Source: Flavobacteriaceae bacterium (lineage in GTDB: Bacteria > Bacteroidota > Bacteroidia > Flavobacteriales > Flavobacteriaceae). Taken from it: a stretch of DNA of 64,000 nt. A program made the translations under genes and the position numbers. The notes below the pieces were generated by a model, which had not been told where the DNA came from, did no database searches, and saw only the letters and a list, made by a program, of their open reading frames with translations. The stretch is taken from the NCBI GenBank assembly GCA_024743095.1, contig JANSXF010000001.1, positions 62,001 to 126,000 of the forward strand, written 5' to 3'. Shown piece by piece: positions 43,730 through 51,409 of this stretch. Within the stretch, counting starts at the first letter, position 1; every line of letters begins with the position of its first letter.

Positions 43730-44583
43730 TCGGGAAAGGGAAATCCATATCGCATACCCGGGCCAGTATGAGCTACGGTTGGGACCAAGATAATAGTGCC
43801 GAAGTGGTCTTGCGACAAAATATGGTCGGTGAAAATCCAAAGGAGCTTACCCAAGAATTTAAGCGTATTCAGAACCTGAACCAAAATTGTCAACGCAATA
43901 CCTTGTCCTTTGTCATCAGCCCGACCATACAGGACGGGCAACGGCTGGGAACCGAGGAACTGAAAAAAGTGACGGCCAAGTTCATGGAGCGGATGAAACT
44001 CGGCGACCGGCAGGCCATTGCCTTTGTACACCGGAACAAGGAACATACCCATATCCATTTGTATGTGAACCGTATCGATTTTCAGGGCAGGGCCTATCAG
44101 GACAGCTTTATCGGAAAAAGGAGCCAACAAGCCGCAGCGAAAGTGGCCGAGGAAATGAAACTGACCACGGTAAAACAGGTACAGTTCGAGCGGGATTTTG
44201 ACCTCAAGGAACTAAAAGCGGAAATAAAACGGCGGCACGACCTGACCATGGCCCAGTTCAGGCCCAAGGATTTTGACCAATATATCGAAACCATGCGGGC
44301 CAACGGGGTGAAAGTACTTCCCTCCATCAACAAACGGGGCGAGCTTCAGGGCTTTCGTTTTTCCTTTAACGGACAAGACTTTAAAGGCAGTGAAGTCCAC
44401 CGGAAAATGGGCATGGGCACCATCGGGAAGGACATACAGCGGAACGCCCCCTATAGAAAACTGCTATCCCCTGGGAACAAGGTAGCCCTATTGGGAAAAC
44501 TTGTTCCCGTGCCCAAAAAAATGGCCCTATCCCTGGCCAAGACCGTTATCAAAAAATCCATTCGATTGGGAATGGGCATTTAA
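43726..44583 (+). CDS. Relaxase/mobilization nuclease (BmgA/MobA-like)
   Basis: A 285-residue relaxase expected to nick the transfer origin. The metal-binding His triad is AFVHRNKEHTHIHLYVNRID (His-x-His-x6-His region, with HTHIH), and an N-terminal MSYGWDQ carries a candidate nucleophile Tyr. The length is that of small Bacteroidota relaxases (MOBP-like). No coupling protein or mating-pair genes are nearby, so transfer would be by a helper. The gene and its neighbours are GC-richer than the flanking core. Confidence 0.9.
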   Translation: MIGKGKSISHTRASMSYGWDQDNSAEVVLRQNMVGENPKELTQEFKRIQNLNQNCQRNTLSFVISPTIQDGQRLGTEELKKVTAKFMERMKLGDRQAIAFVHRNKEHTHIHLYVNRIDFQGRAYQDSFIGKRSQQAAAKVAEEMKLTTVKQVQFERDFDLKELKAEIKRRHDLTMAQFRPKDFDQYIETMRANGVKVLPSINKRGELQGFRFSFNGQDFKGSEVHRKMGMGTIGKDIQRNAPYRKLLSPGNKVALLGKLVPVPKKMALSLAKTVIKKSIRLGMGI

Positions 44584-44595
44584 AACCGAAACGTC

Positions 44596-45042
44596 ATGAG
44601 CAAACTGGAAACCATTACCGAACTCTTGGTCAACGAACTGACCGACTTCGAGAAGAACGTAAATCAATTGGGCCACGAAATAGAGCGGGCCGAATCCCTA
44701 CGGGTAAAATTTGATGTTTATCCCATAAAAGGCTTGATCTCAAAATTGGAAGAATTTGGCAGACGTGAAACCGAAAGGCGAGACCAGTATCTACATAGGC
44801 TGGAGCGCAACATTGAAGAGGCCAAGATCTACCCGAAGTGGGCCGTTATTGCCTTTATGATCTTCTTTGGCTTTTCATTGTGTACGGGATTTTATGCCTA
44901 TATGTTAAAATCGGGATTAGAGAATGAAAAGAAGGTGGCTTATGAGAAAGGCATTGACGATTATTCAAACTATATCAACACTTTTTTTGTTGAAAACCCA
45001 GATAGTAAAGGAAAATTTGAAGCCTGGAAACAGAAAAAATAG
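44596..45042 (+). CDS. Mobilization-associated membrane protein (DUF6730-like)
   Basis: A 148-residue protein: a helical N-terminal part (about 1-80, coiled-coil-like, ESLRVKFDVYPIKGLISKLEEFGRRETERRDQYLHRL), one membrane helix (about 83-104, WAVIAFMIFFGFSLCTGFYAY) and a short charged tail. It lies 12 bases after the relaxase gene, as in other Bacteroidota mobilizable elements. The DUF6730 label is from memory. It may anchor the relaxosome at the membrane. Confidence 0.7.
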   Translation: MSKLETITELLVNELTDFEKNVNQLGHEIERAESLRVKFDVYPIKGLISKLEEFGRRETERRDQYLHRLERNIEEAKIYPKWAVIAFMIFFGFSLCTGFYAYMLKSGLENEKKVAYEKGIDDYSNYINTFFVENPDSKGKFEAWKQKK

Positions 45043-45155
45043 TACTTTTTCATCATCAACATCTCCTTGATCTCACAAAGATTTCTTGGTGCCTAGTGCC
45101 ACTATAAGGGGAAATCGAAAAAAAAGTAAAGTTTCAGTCAAACCTAAAAAAGCCC

Positions 45156-46133
45156 TTAGAATATTACCTCCCATTTTACATGGTACAATCGGCTAGTTAC
45201 CTTTAAAATCGTAGTCAATACTCCCTCTTCCTTGGGCAGCTCCCCGTAAACCAAAAATTTAAATTCATTCATATAGGTATCTTTAAGCTGGTTCCAAGTC
45301 TCTTCTGCGCTTTTGAAAATCAATGCCTCTTTTGGGTGGTATCGTAACCAATCGTTATTGTTCTTAAAACTTTGCACATCGTCATGGGCCACTTTTAGGA
45401 GCATCGAATCAAAATCTTCTGAATTGAAAAAATTTTGAACCGTTTCATCTTTCAACAACTGATGAATGTCGTACACATGCCTGATTTTAGCATTTAGGTC
45501 GATAATTGGTTTTTCGGTATGTGAGAACCGTACCAAGCTCATTATCTTTTCGCAAAGCGTTCTTTTCACATCCAGCACCAGTACTTCAAAGGGCAACAGT
45601 CCATATTCCTCGGCCAGTTGTGGTTGATTGGCATCCATCATCATGTCATGGATATAGGTATTCAGGGCTCGCTTAGTATGTGGTTCAAAATAGCCCAACC
45701 ATGTAGCCTCTATGATAATAGCATCCCGTACCTGTCCGTAATTTCCTTTAAAAATTTTAGGGTAGTTATATGCTATCTTTCGAATCATTCCCATTTTGTT
45801 GGTAATCCCTGCCATTTCTACCTCTACGAATGGCGCAGTTATTTCCTTAGTAATTTTTTTGAGCTTGGTCTTTAATTGGTTCCCAGTCTCCCCCTCTTTT
45901 CGTATTACCACCAAATCTATATCCTCGGAAAAACGTTCGATGAATTTATAACACTTTGACAAGGCCGTACCTCCCTTGAATATGACTTCATCTTTGATCG
46001 CACTATCAAAGATTAGTTTTAAGGCATAGCATACCCAATAGTCCTTTTCGATGTAGATATCCGAAATACCCATCTGCTGTGCGGTCGCTTGTACCGCTTG
46101 TCTGAAAAGTTGTTCGTTTTCGTGCAGCTTCAT
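45156..46133 (-). CDS. AbiEii-type nucleotidyltransferase toxin
   Basis: A 325-residue toxin of the AbiE type IV toxin-antitoxin and phage-abortive-infection family. It has the nucleotidyltransferase site FKGGTALSKCYKFIERFSEDIDLVV (Gly-Gly...Asp-x-Asp), then RTLCEKIMSLVRFSH and a C-terminal helical part. Members act as nucleotidyltransferases on RNA. Its start overlaps the AbiEi stop by 4 bases. It stands antisense to the mobilization genes at the right end of the element. Confidence 0.9.
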   Translation of the reverse strand: MKLHENEQLFRQAVQATAQQMGISDIYIEKDYWVCYALKLIFDSAIKDEVIFKGGTALSKCYKFIERFSEDIDLVVIRKEGETGNQLKTKLKKITKEITAPFVEVEMAGITNKMGMIRKIAYNYPKIFKGNYGQVRDAIIIEATWLGYFEPHTKRALNTYIHDMMMDANQPQLAEEYGLLPFEVLVLDVKRTLCEKIMSLVRFSHTEKPIIDLNAKIRHVYDIHQLLKDETVQNFFNSEDFDSMLLKVAHDDVQSFKNNNDWLRYHPKEALIFKSAEETWNQLKDTYMNEFKFLVYGELPKEEGVLTTILKVTSRLYHVKWEVIF

Positions 46134-46861
46134 TTTATGTTCCAGTATTTGGCATTTGACAATACCTTTTCGGAAATACCAAGGTTATAAATCGTAATGG
46201 GGTTTAAACTATCTTGAAGGTCTCTTATTTCAGTCTCTGTCTTGCAACCGATCTCACTTAATAGTGCACCCAATAAAGCTCTGGTTGAGGGGGAATATTT
46301 AAAAGCCAATTTTATAAGTTTGATCTGTTCGTTAGTTTTCAATTCGCTCAACAATGCCATCAATCGGATGCAACTTTTTTCAATGGTGGTATCGGGTATT
46401 TTCTTGATGTAGCGTATGGCATCCAACAATCGTAATAAAGGAATATTCTCCTTATTAATAGTATTCTTTTGTTTGATGAACGAAATCCTGAAACGACCTC
46501 TTTTAAAAGAGGGGCGTATCTCCCGCTTGCCTATCTGTATCGTGCTACTTACTTGTGTGGTAAGTCCTAGGGAATTATAAACGCTATACCCCGTAATGTA
46601 CCCCACAAGTTTGCCATCTTCCTCCAACAAGTCTTTTACAATTTGGTGTTGATCGGGCAATAAAGTACCAAATACGGTTTCTTGCGGCTTGAAGTATTTA
46701 CCTTTGGATAGTTTATTTATCTTACCGGAAGAAGCCATTCTATTCAGATGTTTAATGATGGCCTCCTTCTTAGTCACCTCGTTCATAAAATCCATATAGG
46801 TAAACACATACCCTTTAGGCAGCTTATTAATCTTATCTTCAATGTATTCAGAGGTTTTCAT
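46130..46861 (-). CDS. AbiEi-type antitoxin and transcriptional regulator (DUF6088)
   Basis: A 243-residue antitoxin. The N-terminal winged helix (INKLPKGYVFTYMDFMNEVTKKEAIIKHLNRMASSGKINKLSKGKYFKP) is the DNA-binding domain; the C-terminal part (VGYITGYSVYNSLGLTTQVSSTIQIGKREIRPSFKRGRFRISFIKQK) matches the AbiEi core (DUF6088). AbiEi proteins bind inverted repeats in their own promoter; such a repeat is present 30-61 bases upstream. Gene order antitoxin then toxin is the usual one. Confidence 0.88.
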   Translation of the reverse strand: MKTSEYIEDKINKLPKGYVFTYMDFMNEVTKKEAIIKHLNRMASSGKINKLSKGKYFKPQETVFGTLLPDQHQIVKDLLEEDGKLVGYITGYSVYNSLGLTTQVSSTIQIGKREIRPSFKRGRFRISFIKQKNTINKENIPLLRLLDAIRYIKKIPDTTIEKSCIRLMALLSELKTNEQIKLIKLAFKYSPSTRALLGALLSEIGCKTETEIRDLQDSLNPITIYNLGISEKVLSNAKYWNIK

Positions 46862-46890
46862 TAGAATCTATTTATACGAAGGTATTTAAA

Positions 46891-46922
46891 ATGTCCAGTT
46901 TATTTATTAAAAAACTGGACAT
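46891..46922. promoter_or_regulatory. Candidate AbiEi operator (11-bp inverted repeat)
   Basis: ATGTCCAGTTT (46891-46901) and AAACTGGACAT (46912-46922) are exact inverted repeats with a 10-base spacer, 30 bases before the AbiEi ATG. AbiEi antitoxins repress their own operon through such sites. A similar arm (GTCAAGTTT) recurs in the 28-bp palindrome at 47090. Confidence 0.7.
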
Positions 46923-46960
46923 ATTTTGGTGAGTACTGATAACTTTAGTTGTATTGTTTA

Positions 46961-47015
46961 TGTAACCTTTTTACCTTGCGGGCTTCTTAATTGCCCGCAA
47001 GGTAAAAAGGTTACA
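46961..47015. repeat. Perfect 23-bp inverted repeat with 9-base loop
   Basis: Arms 46961-46983 (starting TGTAACCTTTTTACC) and 46993-47015 are exact complements; the loop is TTCTTAATT. The stem holds GCGGGC and would be very stable. There is no T tract and no gene ending nearby on the plus strand, so it is not an ordinary terminator. It lies between AbiE and the right attachment site. Confidence 0.75.
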
Positions 47016-47089
47016 GTACAGTATCGTTTTGTTTATTCGCAAACTACCCATTCAATTCTTTCTTCCGAAACTTGAATAAATGCCAACAA

Positions 47090-47117
47090 GTCAAGTTTTT
47101 TGCGCAAAAAACTTGAC
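47090..47117. repeat. Perfect 28-bp palindrome
   Basis: The halves GTCAAGTTTTTTGC (47090-47103) and GCAAAAAACTTGAC (47104-47117) match exactly with no spacer. Arms share GTC-A-AGTTT with the AbiEi operator candidate (GTCCAGTTT). It may be a second regulator site or a recombination-related structure at the element end. Confidence 0.7.
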
Positions 47118-47245
47118 ATTTAAGTTTAAAAGTATTCCAATCACTGGATAGCTGGGTTAATGCCAAAAAAAATCGCAAGGCTATTTCAAACTTACCTTAG
47201 TAAGTGTCATTTAAATATATCCATATTCGCTAAATATCATTGTAA

Positions 47246-47536
47246 ATTACACCTTTAACATTATAAAACGTTAAAAATGACCTTCAAGAAATTTATGATT
47301 TTGGAATTTATAAGTTCGGTCATTTTTAAGCTACCGAATATTTGGAGGGAATTCAAATACATTTTGAAAAAATGTCTAAAAATCCGGATATTGGAAAGCA
47401 CAGGAATGAAATAAAACTAGAATTATTTGGTCTTCCATGTATGTCGCACATCATTTTTTATCGAATTTTACCCGACCGTATTAGGATTGTGAGGGTTTTA
47501 CATGGCCGACATGATCTTGCAAAATACTTAAAATGA
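47246..47536 (+). pseudogene. Broken ParE/RelE-family toxin gene
   Basis: In one frame from 47246 the text reads NVKNDLQEIYDFGIYKFGHF, stop (TAA 47327-47329), ATEYLEGIQIHFEKMSKNPDIGKHRNE, then HIIFYRILPDRIRIVRVLHGRHDLAKYL. This is a ParE toxin: the stop sits where a Gln is usual (CAA to TAA), and another in-frame TAA at 47264 falls near the N-terminus. The C-terminal 64 residues remain open from 47342. No ParD gene was found upstream. Confidence 0.7.
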
Positions 47537-47603
47537 CGTACAAATTTTTACACCTCATTTACGCCCCATACAACCTAAAGTCCCGTAAACAGGGGATAGT
47601 TAC

Positions 47604-47622
47604 TTCCTGTATCGGCAAGTAA
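47604..47622. other. attR: displaced mnmE 3'-end copy, right end of the element
   Basis: CTGTATCGGCAA at 47607-47618 repeats the left site. In frame it reads Ser-Cys-Ile-Gly-Lys-stop, matching the mnmE C-terminus, although no gene precedes it. Differences from the left copy are mostly silent or flanking (T/C, A/G), as expected if one copy came with the element. Confidence 0.82.
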
Positions 47623-47773
47623 GACCTCTACGGCAATTCCACTTGCATTATCATAATGATTTAGAGTCAATCATAATTTTTCAAGTATGGTTTAGCTCTG
47701 TTTTTCAACAAAATGTATCTTTACCCCTGTTGCGCCGACCCCGTTGTTCTAATAAACACAAATACATCTATTG

Positions 47774-48105
47774 ATGAAAGCAACCATTACGTCCATTGAA
47801 TTAAGGGGACCGTTCAAATTCTTTGCACTATCGGCAACAGCATTGAAAATTCTAAAACAACTAAAATCGACCCATTGCAAGGAATTCAAAAAAAAGGGGT
47901 CTGGACCACACATTATACCATGACACTCTGGAACACAGAAGAGGAGTTGAAGGAATTTGCCCGCAACGGTGCACACCTTGAAGCCATGAAAAACAGCGGA
48001 AAGATTGCTAAGGAAATACGTACCATTACGATTGATGCCGAGGTACTTCCCAATTGGTCTGCAGCAAAAAAACTGCTTGAAGGAGGAAAAGTGTGGAAGT
48101 TTTGA
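47774..48105 (+). pseudogene. Small conserved gene split by a frameshift at an A8G4 run
   Basis: ATG 47774 opens MKATITSIELRGPFKFFALS, reading to Lys-Lys-Lys at 47888-47896, then running into a stop. The remainder (GVWTTHYTMTLWNTEEELKEFARNGAHLEAMKNSGKIAKEIRTITIDAEVLPNW) is in the -1 frame and closes at 48105. Joined, it is about 110 residues and resembles a small alpha/beta-barrel-like protein common in Bacteroidota (name not certain). The junction contains A AAA AAG in the zero frame, a classic -1 slippery heptamer, so programmed slippage, real decay or a sequencing error must be separated. It is the first chromosomal gene after the element. Confidence 0.65.
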
Positions 48106-48324
48106 AAAATTACGGAAAAGTAACTTGCACTACCCTTTCTTGATGTATGGGCCGAATTGACCGTGGGTGTATTCGCCACCCCATTTGCAGATTAAGGTTC
48201 TTCTAGCTTAGGATCATTACATTCAAAAATTTATGTTAAATACGGGCTTGTTCCCTAAAATCGGGTGGAAACACACATTATCCTTCCATAAATTTAATGA
48301 TCTTTAGGATTTTTAACAGGACGA

Positions 48325-48885
48325 ATGGGCAAAAGGAAGAAGCAAGCCAAAGTATTACGCATATTTAGAAAAGTACACCGAACCACAGGAGCACTATTAT
48401 TCATATTTTTCTTTTTTATTTCCATATCCGGACTCATTTTGGGATGGAAAAAGAACTCTAACGGATATATTCTTCCAAAAACACAAGTGGGCACTACTGC
48501 CGATTTAAAAAAGTGGCTGCCCGTTGACAGTCTTCATACCATCGCCATCAATACAATTCAAAATGAATTTACAGACAGAGCTTTTGAAGTTGACCGTATT
48601 GATATCAGAAAAGAAAAGGGCTCCGCAAAGTTCATTTTTGTAGACTCTTTTTATGAAGTCCAGCTGGATGGATCAAATGGAAGTGTACTATCCATTGGAA
48701 AAAGAAGGTCCGATTTTTTGGAAAACGTTCACGACGGTTCCATTGTGGACGATTATCTTGGTACCGATGGATATATTAAATTGGCCTATACCACGGTAAT
48801 GGGTGTTTCCTTGTTTATTTTTACCGTTACAGGTTTTTGGCTCTGGTACGGACCTAAACGAATGAGAAAAGCCAATAAAGCGTAA
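48325..48885 (+). CDS. PepSY-domain membrane protein
   Basis: A 186-residue inner-membrane protein with two helices (about 24-40 and 154-173): HRTTGALLFIFFFFISISGLILGW at the start and TTVMGVSLFIFTVTGFWLWYGPKR at the end, the typical frame of PepSY_TM proteins. The region between holds a periplasmic PepSY-like domain (DRIDIRKEKGSAKFIF, EVQLDGSNGSVLSIGKR). Such proteins are linked with siderophore or haem uptake; no such gene is adjacent, so the role is open. Confidence 0.85.
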   Translation: MGKRKKQAKVLRIFRKVHRTTGALLFIFFFFISISGLILGWKKNSNGYILPKTQVGTTADLKKWLPVDSLHTIAINTIQNEFTDRAFEVDRIDIRKEKGSAKFIFVDSFYEVQLDGSNGSVLSIGKRRSDFLENVHDGSIVDDYLGTDGYIKLAYTTVMGVSLFIFTVTGFWLWYGPKRMRKANKA

Positions 48886-48948
48886 ATCTATTCCAAAAGA
48901 AAACTGTCCAAATCTGATATTTGAACGGTTTACCTTAATTTGTGTGCT

Positions 48949-50346
48949 TCATCCCTTGATTTTTTTGATTGGAACCGTACCGTATTTATCGATAAGGTAC
49001 ACAAGACTGGCCATGGTTGCCGCACCCAGTTCCAGCTCTCGCTTGTTCACGTGTTCAAAAGTATCATTTTCTGCATGGTGATGGTCAAAATAGCGTTGGG
49101 TATCAGGTCTAAGCCCTGCCAAGACCATTCCCTCATCCTTTAATGGGCCAATGTCCGCACCGCTACCTCCTTCATAAAACATATGAATTAAATACGGCTC
49201 GAACAGGTCTCGCCACCCTTGGATCTGCTTTAGGTTTTCTTCCGAAGCATCTATGGAAAAACCTCTCGGAGTAAACCCTCCCGAATCACTTTCTAGGGCA
49301 AATATGTGGTCTTCCCCTTTATTTCGGGCTACCTCGGCATACTTATTACCGCCCCGCATACCATTTTCCTCGTTCATAAACAGCACCACACGCAAGGTTC
49401 GCTTTGGTTCATAACCTGTTTCCTTTAATAGTCTAAGAACATCCATACTCTGCACGCACCCTGCACCATCGTCATGGGAACCATCCCCCAAATCCCAAGA
49501 ATCCAAGTGCCCCCCAACCACCATTATTTCATTTGGGTAAGTACTTCCTTTGATCTCTCCGATAACATTATAGGATTGCACATCTTCCAATTGCTTGCAG
49601 TTTTGCTTAAAGTAGAACTTGGCATTCGGATTCAACTTAATCGTCGCACTCAACAGTTCGGCTCCATTGGTACTTATTGCTGCAGCAGGTATTCGTTTGT
49701 CAACCGGAGTATCTCCATATCCCATGGAACCTGTATGCGGATAATCGTCCAAACGAAGGTTCATAGAACGAACAATTACACCGAGTGCACCATATTTTCC
49801 GGCCTCAGCAGCACCTGAATAACGTTGGTCCACACACCCGGAATAGGCAGAAAACGTATTGATCAAGGTAGGGTCCATTGGACGGTTGTAGAATACGATC
49901 TTTCCTTCTATCTTATCCCGACCCAGTTTTTCCAGGTCTTCAATACCCTTTACCTCTATTACACTAGCTTTTAATCCCCCGGAAGGTGTAGCCACAGAAC
50001 CTCCAAGTGCACAAATGGGCACATTGGTGGTCAATCCTGGCTTGTTTTCAATGTAGGCGAACTCAGGAACTCCCCTTACCCATTTGGGTACCATTACGGG
50101 TTGCAGCCACACCTTGTCAAGTCCCAACGAATCCAATTGGGCCTTGGTATAGTCAACGGCCTGCTGCGCCTGCACGGACCCGGAAAGACGCCCACCAATT
50201 TGGTTGGACAAATAATTGAGCCAATCATAGGCCTTGCCATTGGTCAATGCCTCGTCATAAATTGCTTTTAATTGTTTTTCATCCTCTGTCTGAGAAAAAA
50301 ATGGGGTGCTGACCAACAAAAAGGCCAAAATCAGAGCAGTTCTCAT
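48949..50346 (-). CDS. Secreted M28-family zinc aminopeptidase
   Basis: A 465-residue exported peptidase with signal peptide MRTALILAFLLVSTPFFS (cleavage near residue 18). Residues about 20-250 include a PA-like insertion (GLTTNVPICALGGSVATPSGGLKASVIEV). The M28 zinc core follows: VVGGHLDSWDLGDGSHDDGAGCVQSMDVLRLL (His, Asp), VLFMNEENGMRGGNKYA (Glu-Glu), LESDSGG (Asp) and RYFDHHHAENDTFEHVN (His). It may act on dipeptides or acyl-glutaminyl substrates in the periplasm. The gene overlaps PPK2 by 4 bases. Confidence 0.93.
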   Translation of the reverse strand: MRTALILAFLLVSTPFFSQTEDEKQLKAIYDEALTNGKAYDWLNYLSNQIGGRLSGSVQAQQAVDYTKAQLDSLGLDKVWLQPVMVPKWVRGVPEFAYIENKPGLTTNVPICALGGSVATPSGGLKASVIEVKGIEDLEKLGRDKIEGKIVFYNRPMDPTLINTFSAYSGCVDQRYSGAAEAGKYGALGVIVRSMNLRLDDYPHTGSMGYGDTPVDKRIPAAAISTNGAELLSATIKLNPNAKFYFKQNCKQLEDVQSYNVIGEIKGSTYPNEIMVVGGHLDSWDLGDGSHDDGAGCVQSMDVLRLLKETGYEPKRTLRVVLFMNEENGMRGGNKYAEVARNKGEDHIFALESDSGGFTPRGFSIDASEENLKQIQGWRDLFEPYLIHMFYEGGSGADIGPLKDEGMVLAGLRPDTQRYFDHHHAENDTFEHVNKRELELGAATMASLVYLIDKYGTVPIKKIKG

Positions 50347-51227
50347 GTGGTTTCTTTTTCCAGTTCTTGTTTAAAGGTTTCTAAATTAGCCTTTATTTCA
50401 TCGTCCAGCTCGGGTTCCTCTATATCTTTATACTTTTTTAACGCTTCCATCATTATGGATGCCACGATTACCCTAGCTGCTTTTTTATTGTCCGCAGGGA
50501 TTACGAACCATGGCGCATGTTCCTTGGATGTTTTGCTCAAGGCCTCTTCGTAACAGGCTTCATATTTCTTCCAAAGTTTTCGCTCTTCGAGGTCTCCTGG
50601 GGAGAATTTCCAATTCTTTTGTTTTAATCTGATTCTTCGTAAAAGACGTTGTCGCTGTTCTTCTTTGGATAGATGTAGAAAAAACTTGAAGATTATGGTT
50701 CCATTATTGGAGATATGTTTTTCAAAATCATTGATTTGACTGTAACGTTTTTCCCAAAACTCCTGATCAATATCATCTACCGAATCAATTTTTGGAATGT
50801 TCTCGCCCAAAATATATTCTGGATGTACCTTGGTGACCAAAACATTCTCGTAATGAGTGCGGTTGAATACGGAAAATTTACCTCTTTCCGGTAATGCTAT
50901 ATAATGGCGCCATAGATAATCATGCTTCTTTTCTTTGGTAGATGGTACCTTAAAACTGTGCACCACTACGCCCCTAACATTAAAATCCTTGAAAACTTCA
51001 CGAATTAAGCTATCCTTTCCTGCAGTATCGATGCCCTGCAAACAGACCAATACGCCATATTTTCCGTGGGCATACATGGTATCTTGAAAATCCCCAAGGT
51101 CCTTTCTGATACTTTTCAGCTCTTTCTTCAGCTTTTTATCCGATTCATTAAAATCTTCGTGCGTATCAATTTCGGACAACTTTACTGTACCGGTCACCCG
51201 ATAATCTTCTGTGTTGATATCTTTCAT
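50343..51227 (-). CDS. ppk2: Polyphosphate kinase 2 (PPK2 family)
   Basis: A 294-residue PPK2-family enzyme that moves phosphate between polyphosphate and nucleotides. Walker A is CLQGIDTAGKDSLIREVF; the family motifs FKVPSTKEKKHDYLWRHYIALPERGKFSVFNRTHYENVL and FFLHLSKEEQRQRLLRRI follow, with the C-terminal WFVIPADNKKAARVIV. The preferred nucleotide (ADP, GDP, AMP) cannot be told. Its stop overlaps the M28 peptidase start by 4 bases, so the two are co-transcribed. Confidence 0.92.
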   Translation of the reverse strand: MKDINTEDYRVTGTVKLSEIDTHEDFNESDKKLKKELKSIRKDLGDFQDTMYAHGKYGVLVCLQGIDTAGKDSLIREVFKDFNVRGVVVHSFKVPSTKEKKHDYLWRHYIALPERGKFSVFNRTHYENVLVTKVHPEYILGENIPKIDSVDDIDQEFWEKRYSQINDFEKHISNNGTIIFKFFLHLSKEEQRQRLLRRIRLKQKNWKFSPGDLEERKLWKKYEACYEEALSKTSKEHAPWFVIPADNKKAARVIVASIMMEALKKYKDIEEPELDDEIKANLETFKQELEKETT

Positions 51228-51409
51228 AGGATTGAATATAATTCTTTTTGATCACTCATTCAACCAACCGATTCCCTAAACATGTAGTTCATCGATACTT
51301 TGACCGCTTATACCTTAATATGATGATTTAATCGATCTATTTGTCCAATTGAGGCTTTAAAATTTAACTTTATGGAAATCAATACGCAAAGTCCCAAATC
51401 CTAAGCGTT

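Larger units (their letters stand above)
35671..47622. mobile_element. Integrative mobilizable element in mnmE (about 12 kb)
   Basis: Bounded by two copies of the mnmE terminal sequence. It carries an integrase, excisionase-like HTH protein, VapE-type helicase, toprim primase, MobC, relaxase and associated membrane protein, plus cargo (Crp regulator, SemiSWEET-like protein, HAD phosphatase, AbiE pair). No VirB/Tra or coupling-protein genes are present, so it should depend on a helper conjugative element. The 42-44.6 kb part is visibly richer in G+C and in CGG arginine codons than the flanking core genes, while the AbiE end is AT-rich, suggesting assembly from different sources. Confidence 0.85.

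Noticed and set aside
46984-47040. Considered a tRNA gene from the stable stem at 46961-47015
   Set aside because: A single long hairpin, not a cloverleaf; no anticodon arm or CCA-like end.
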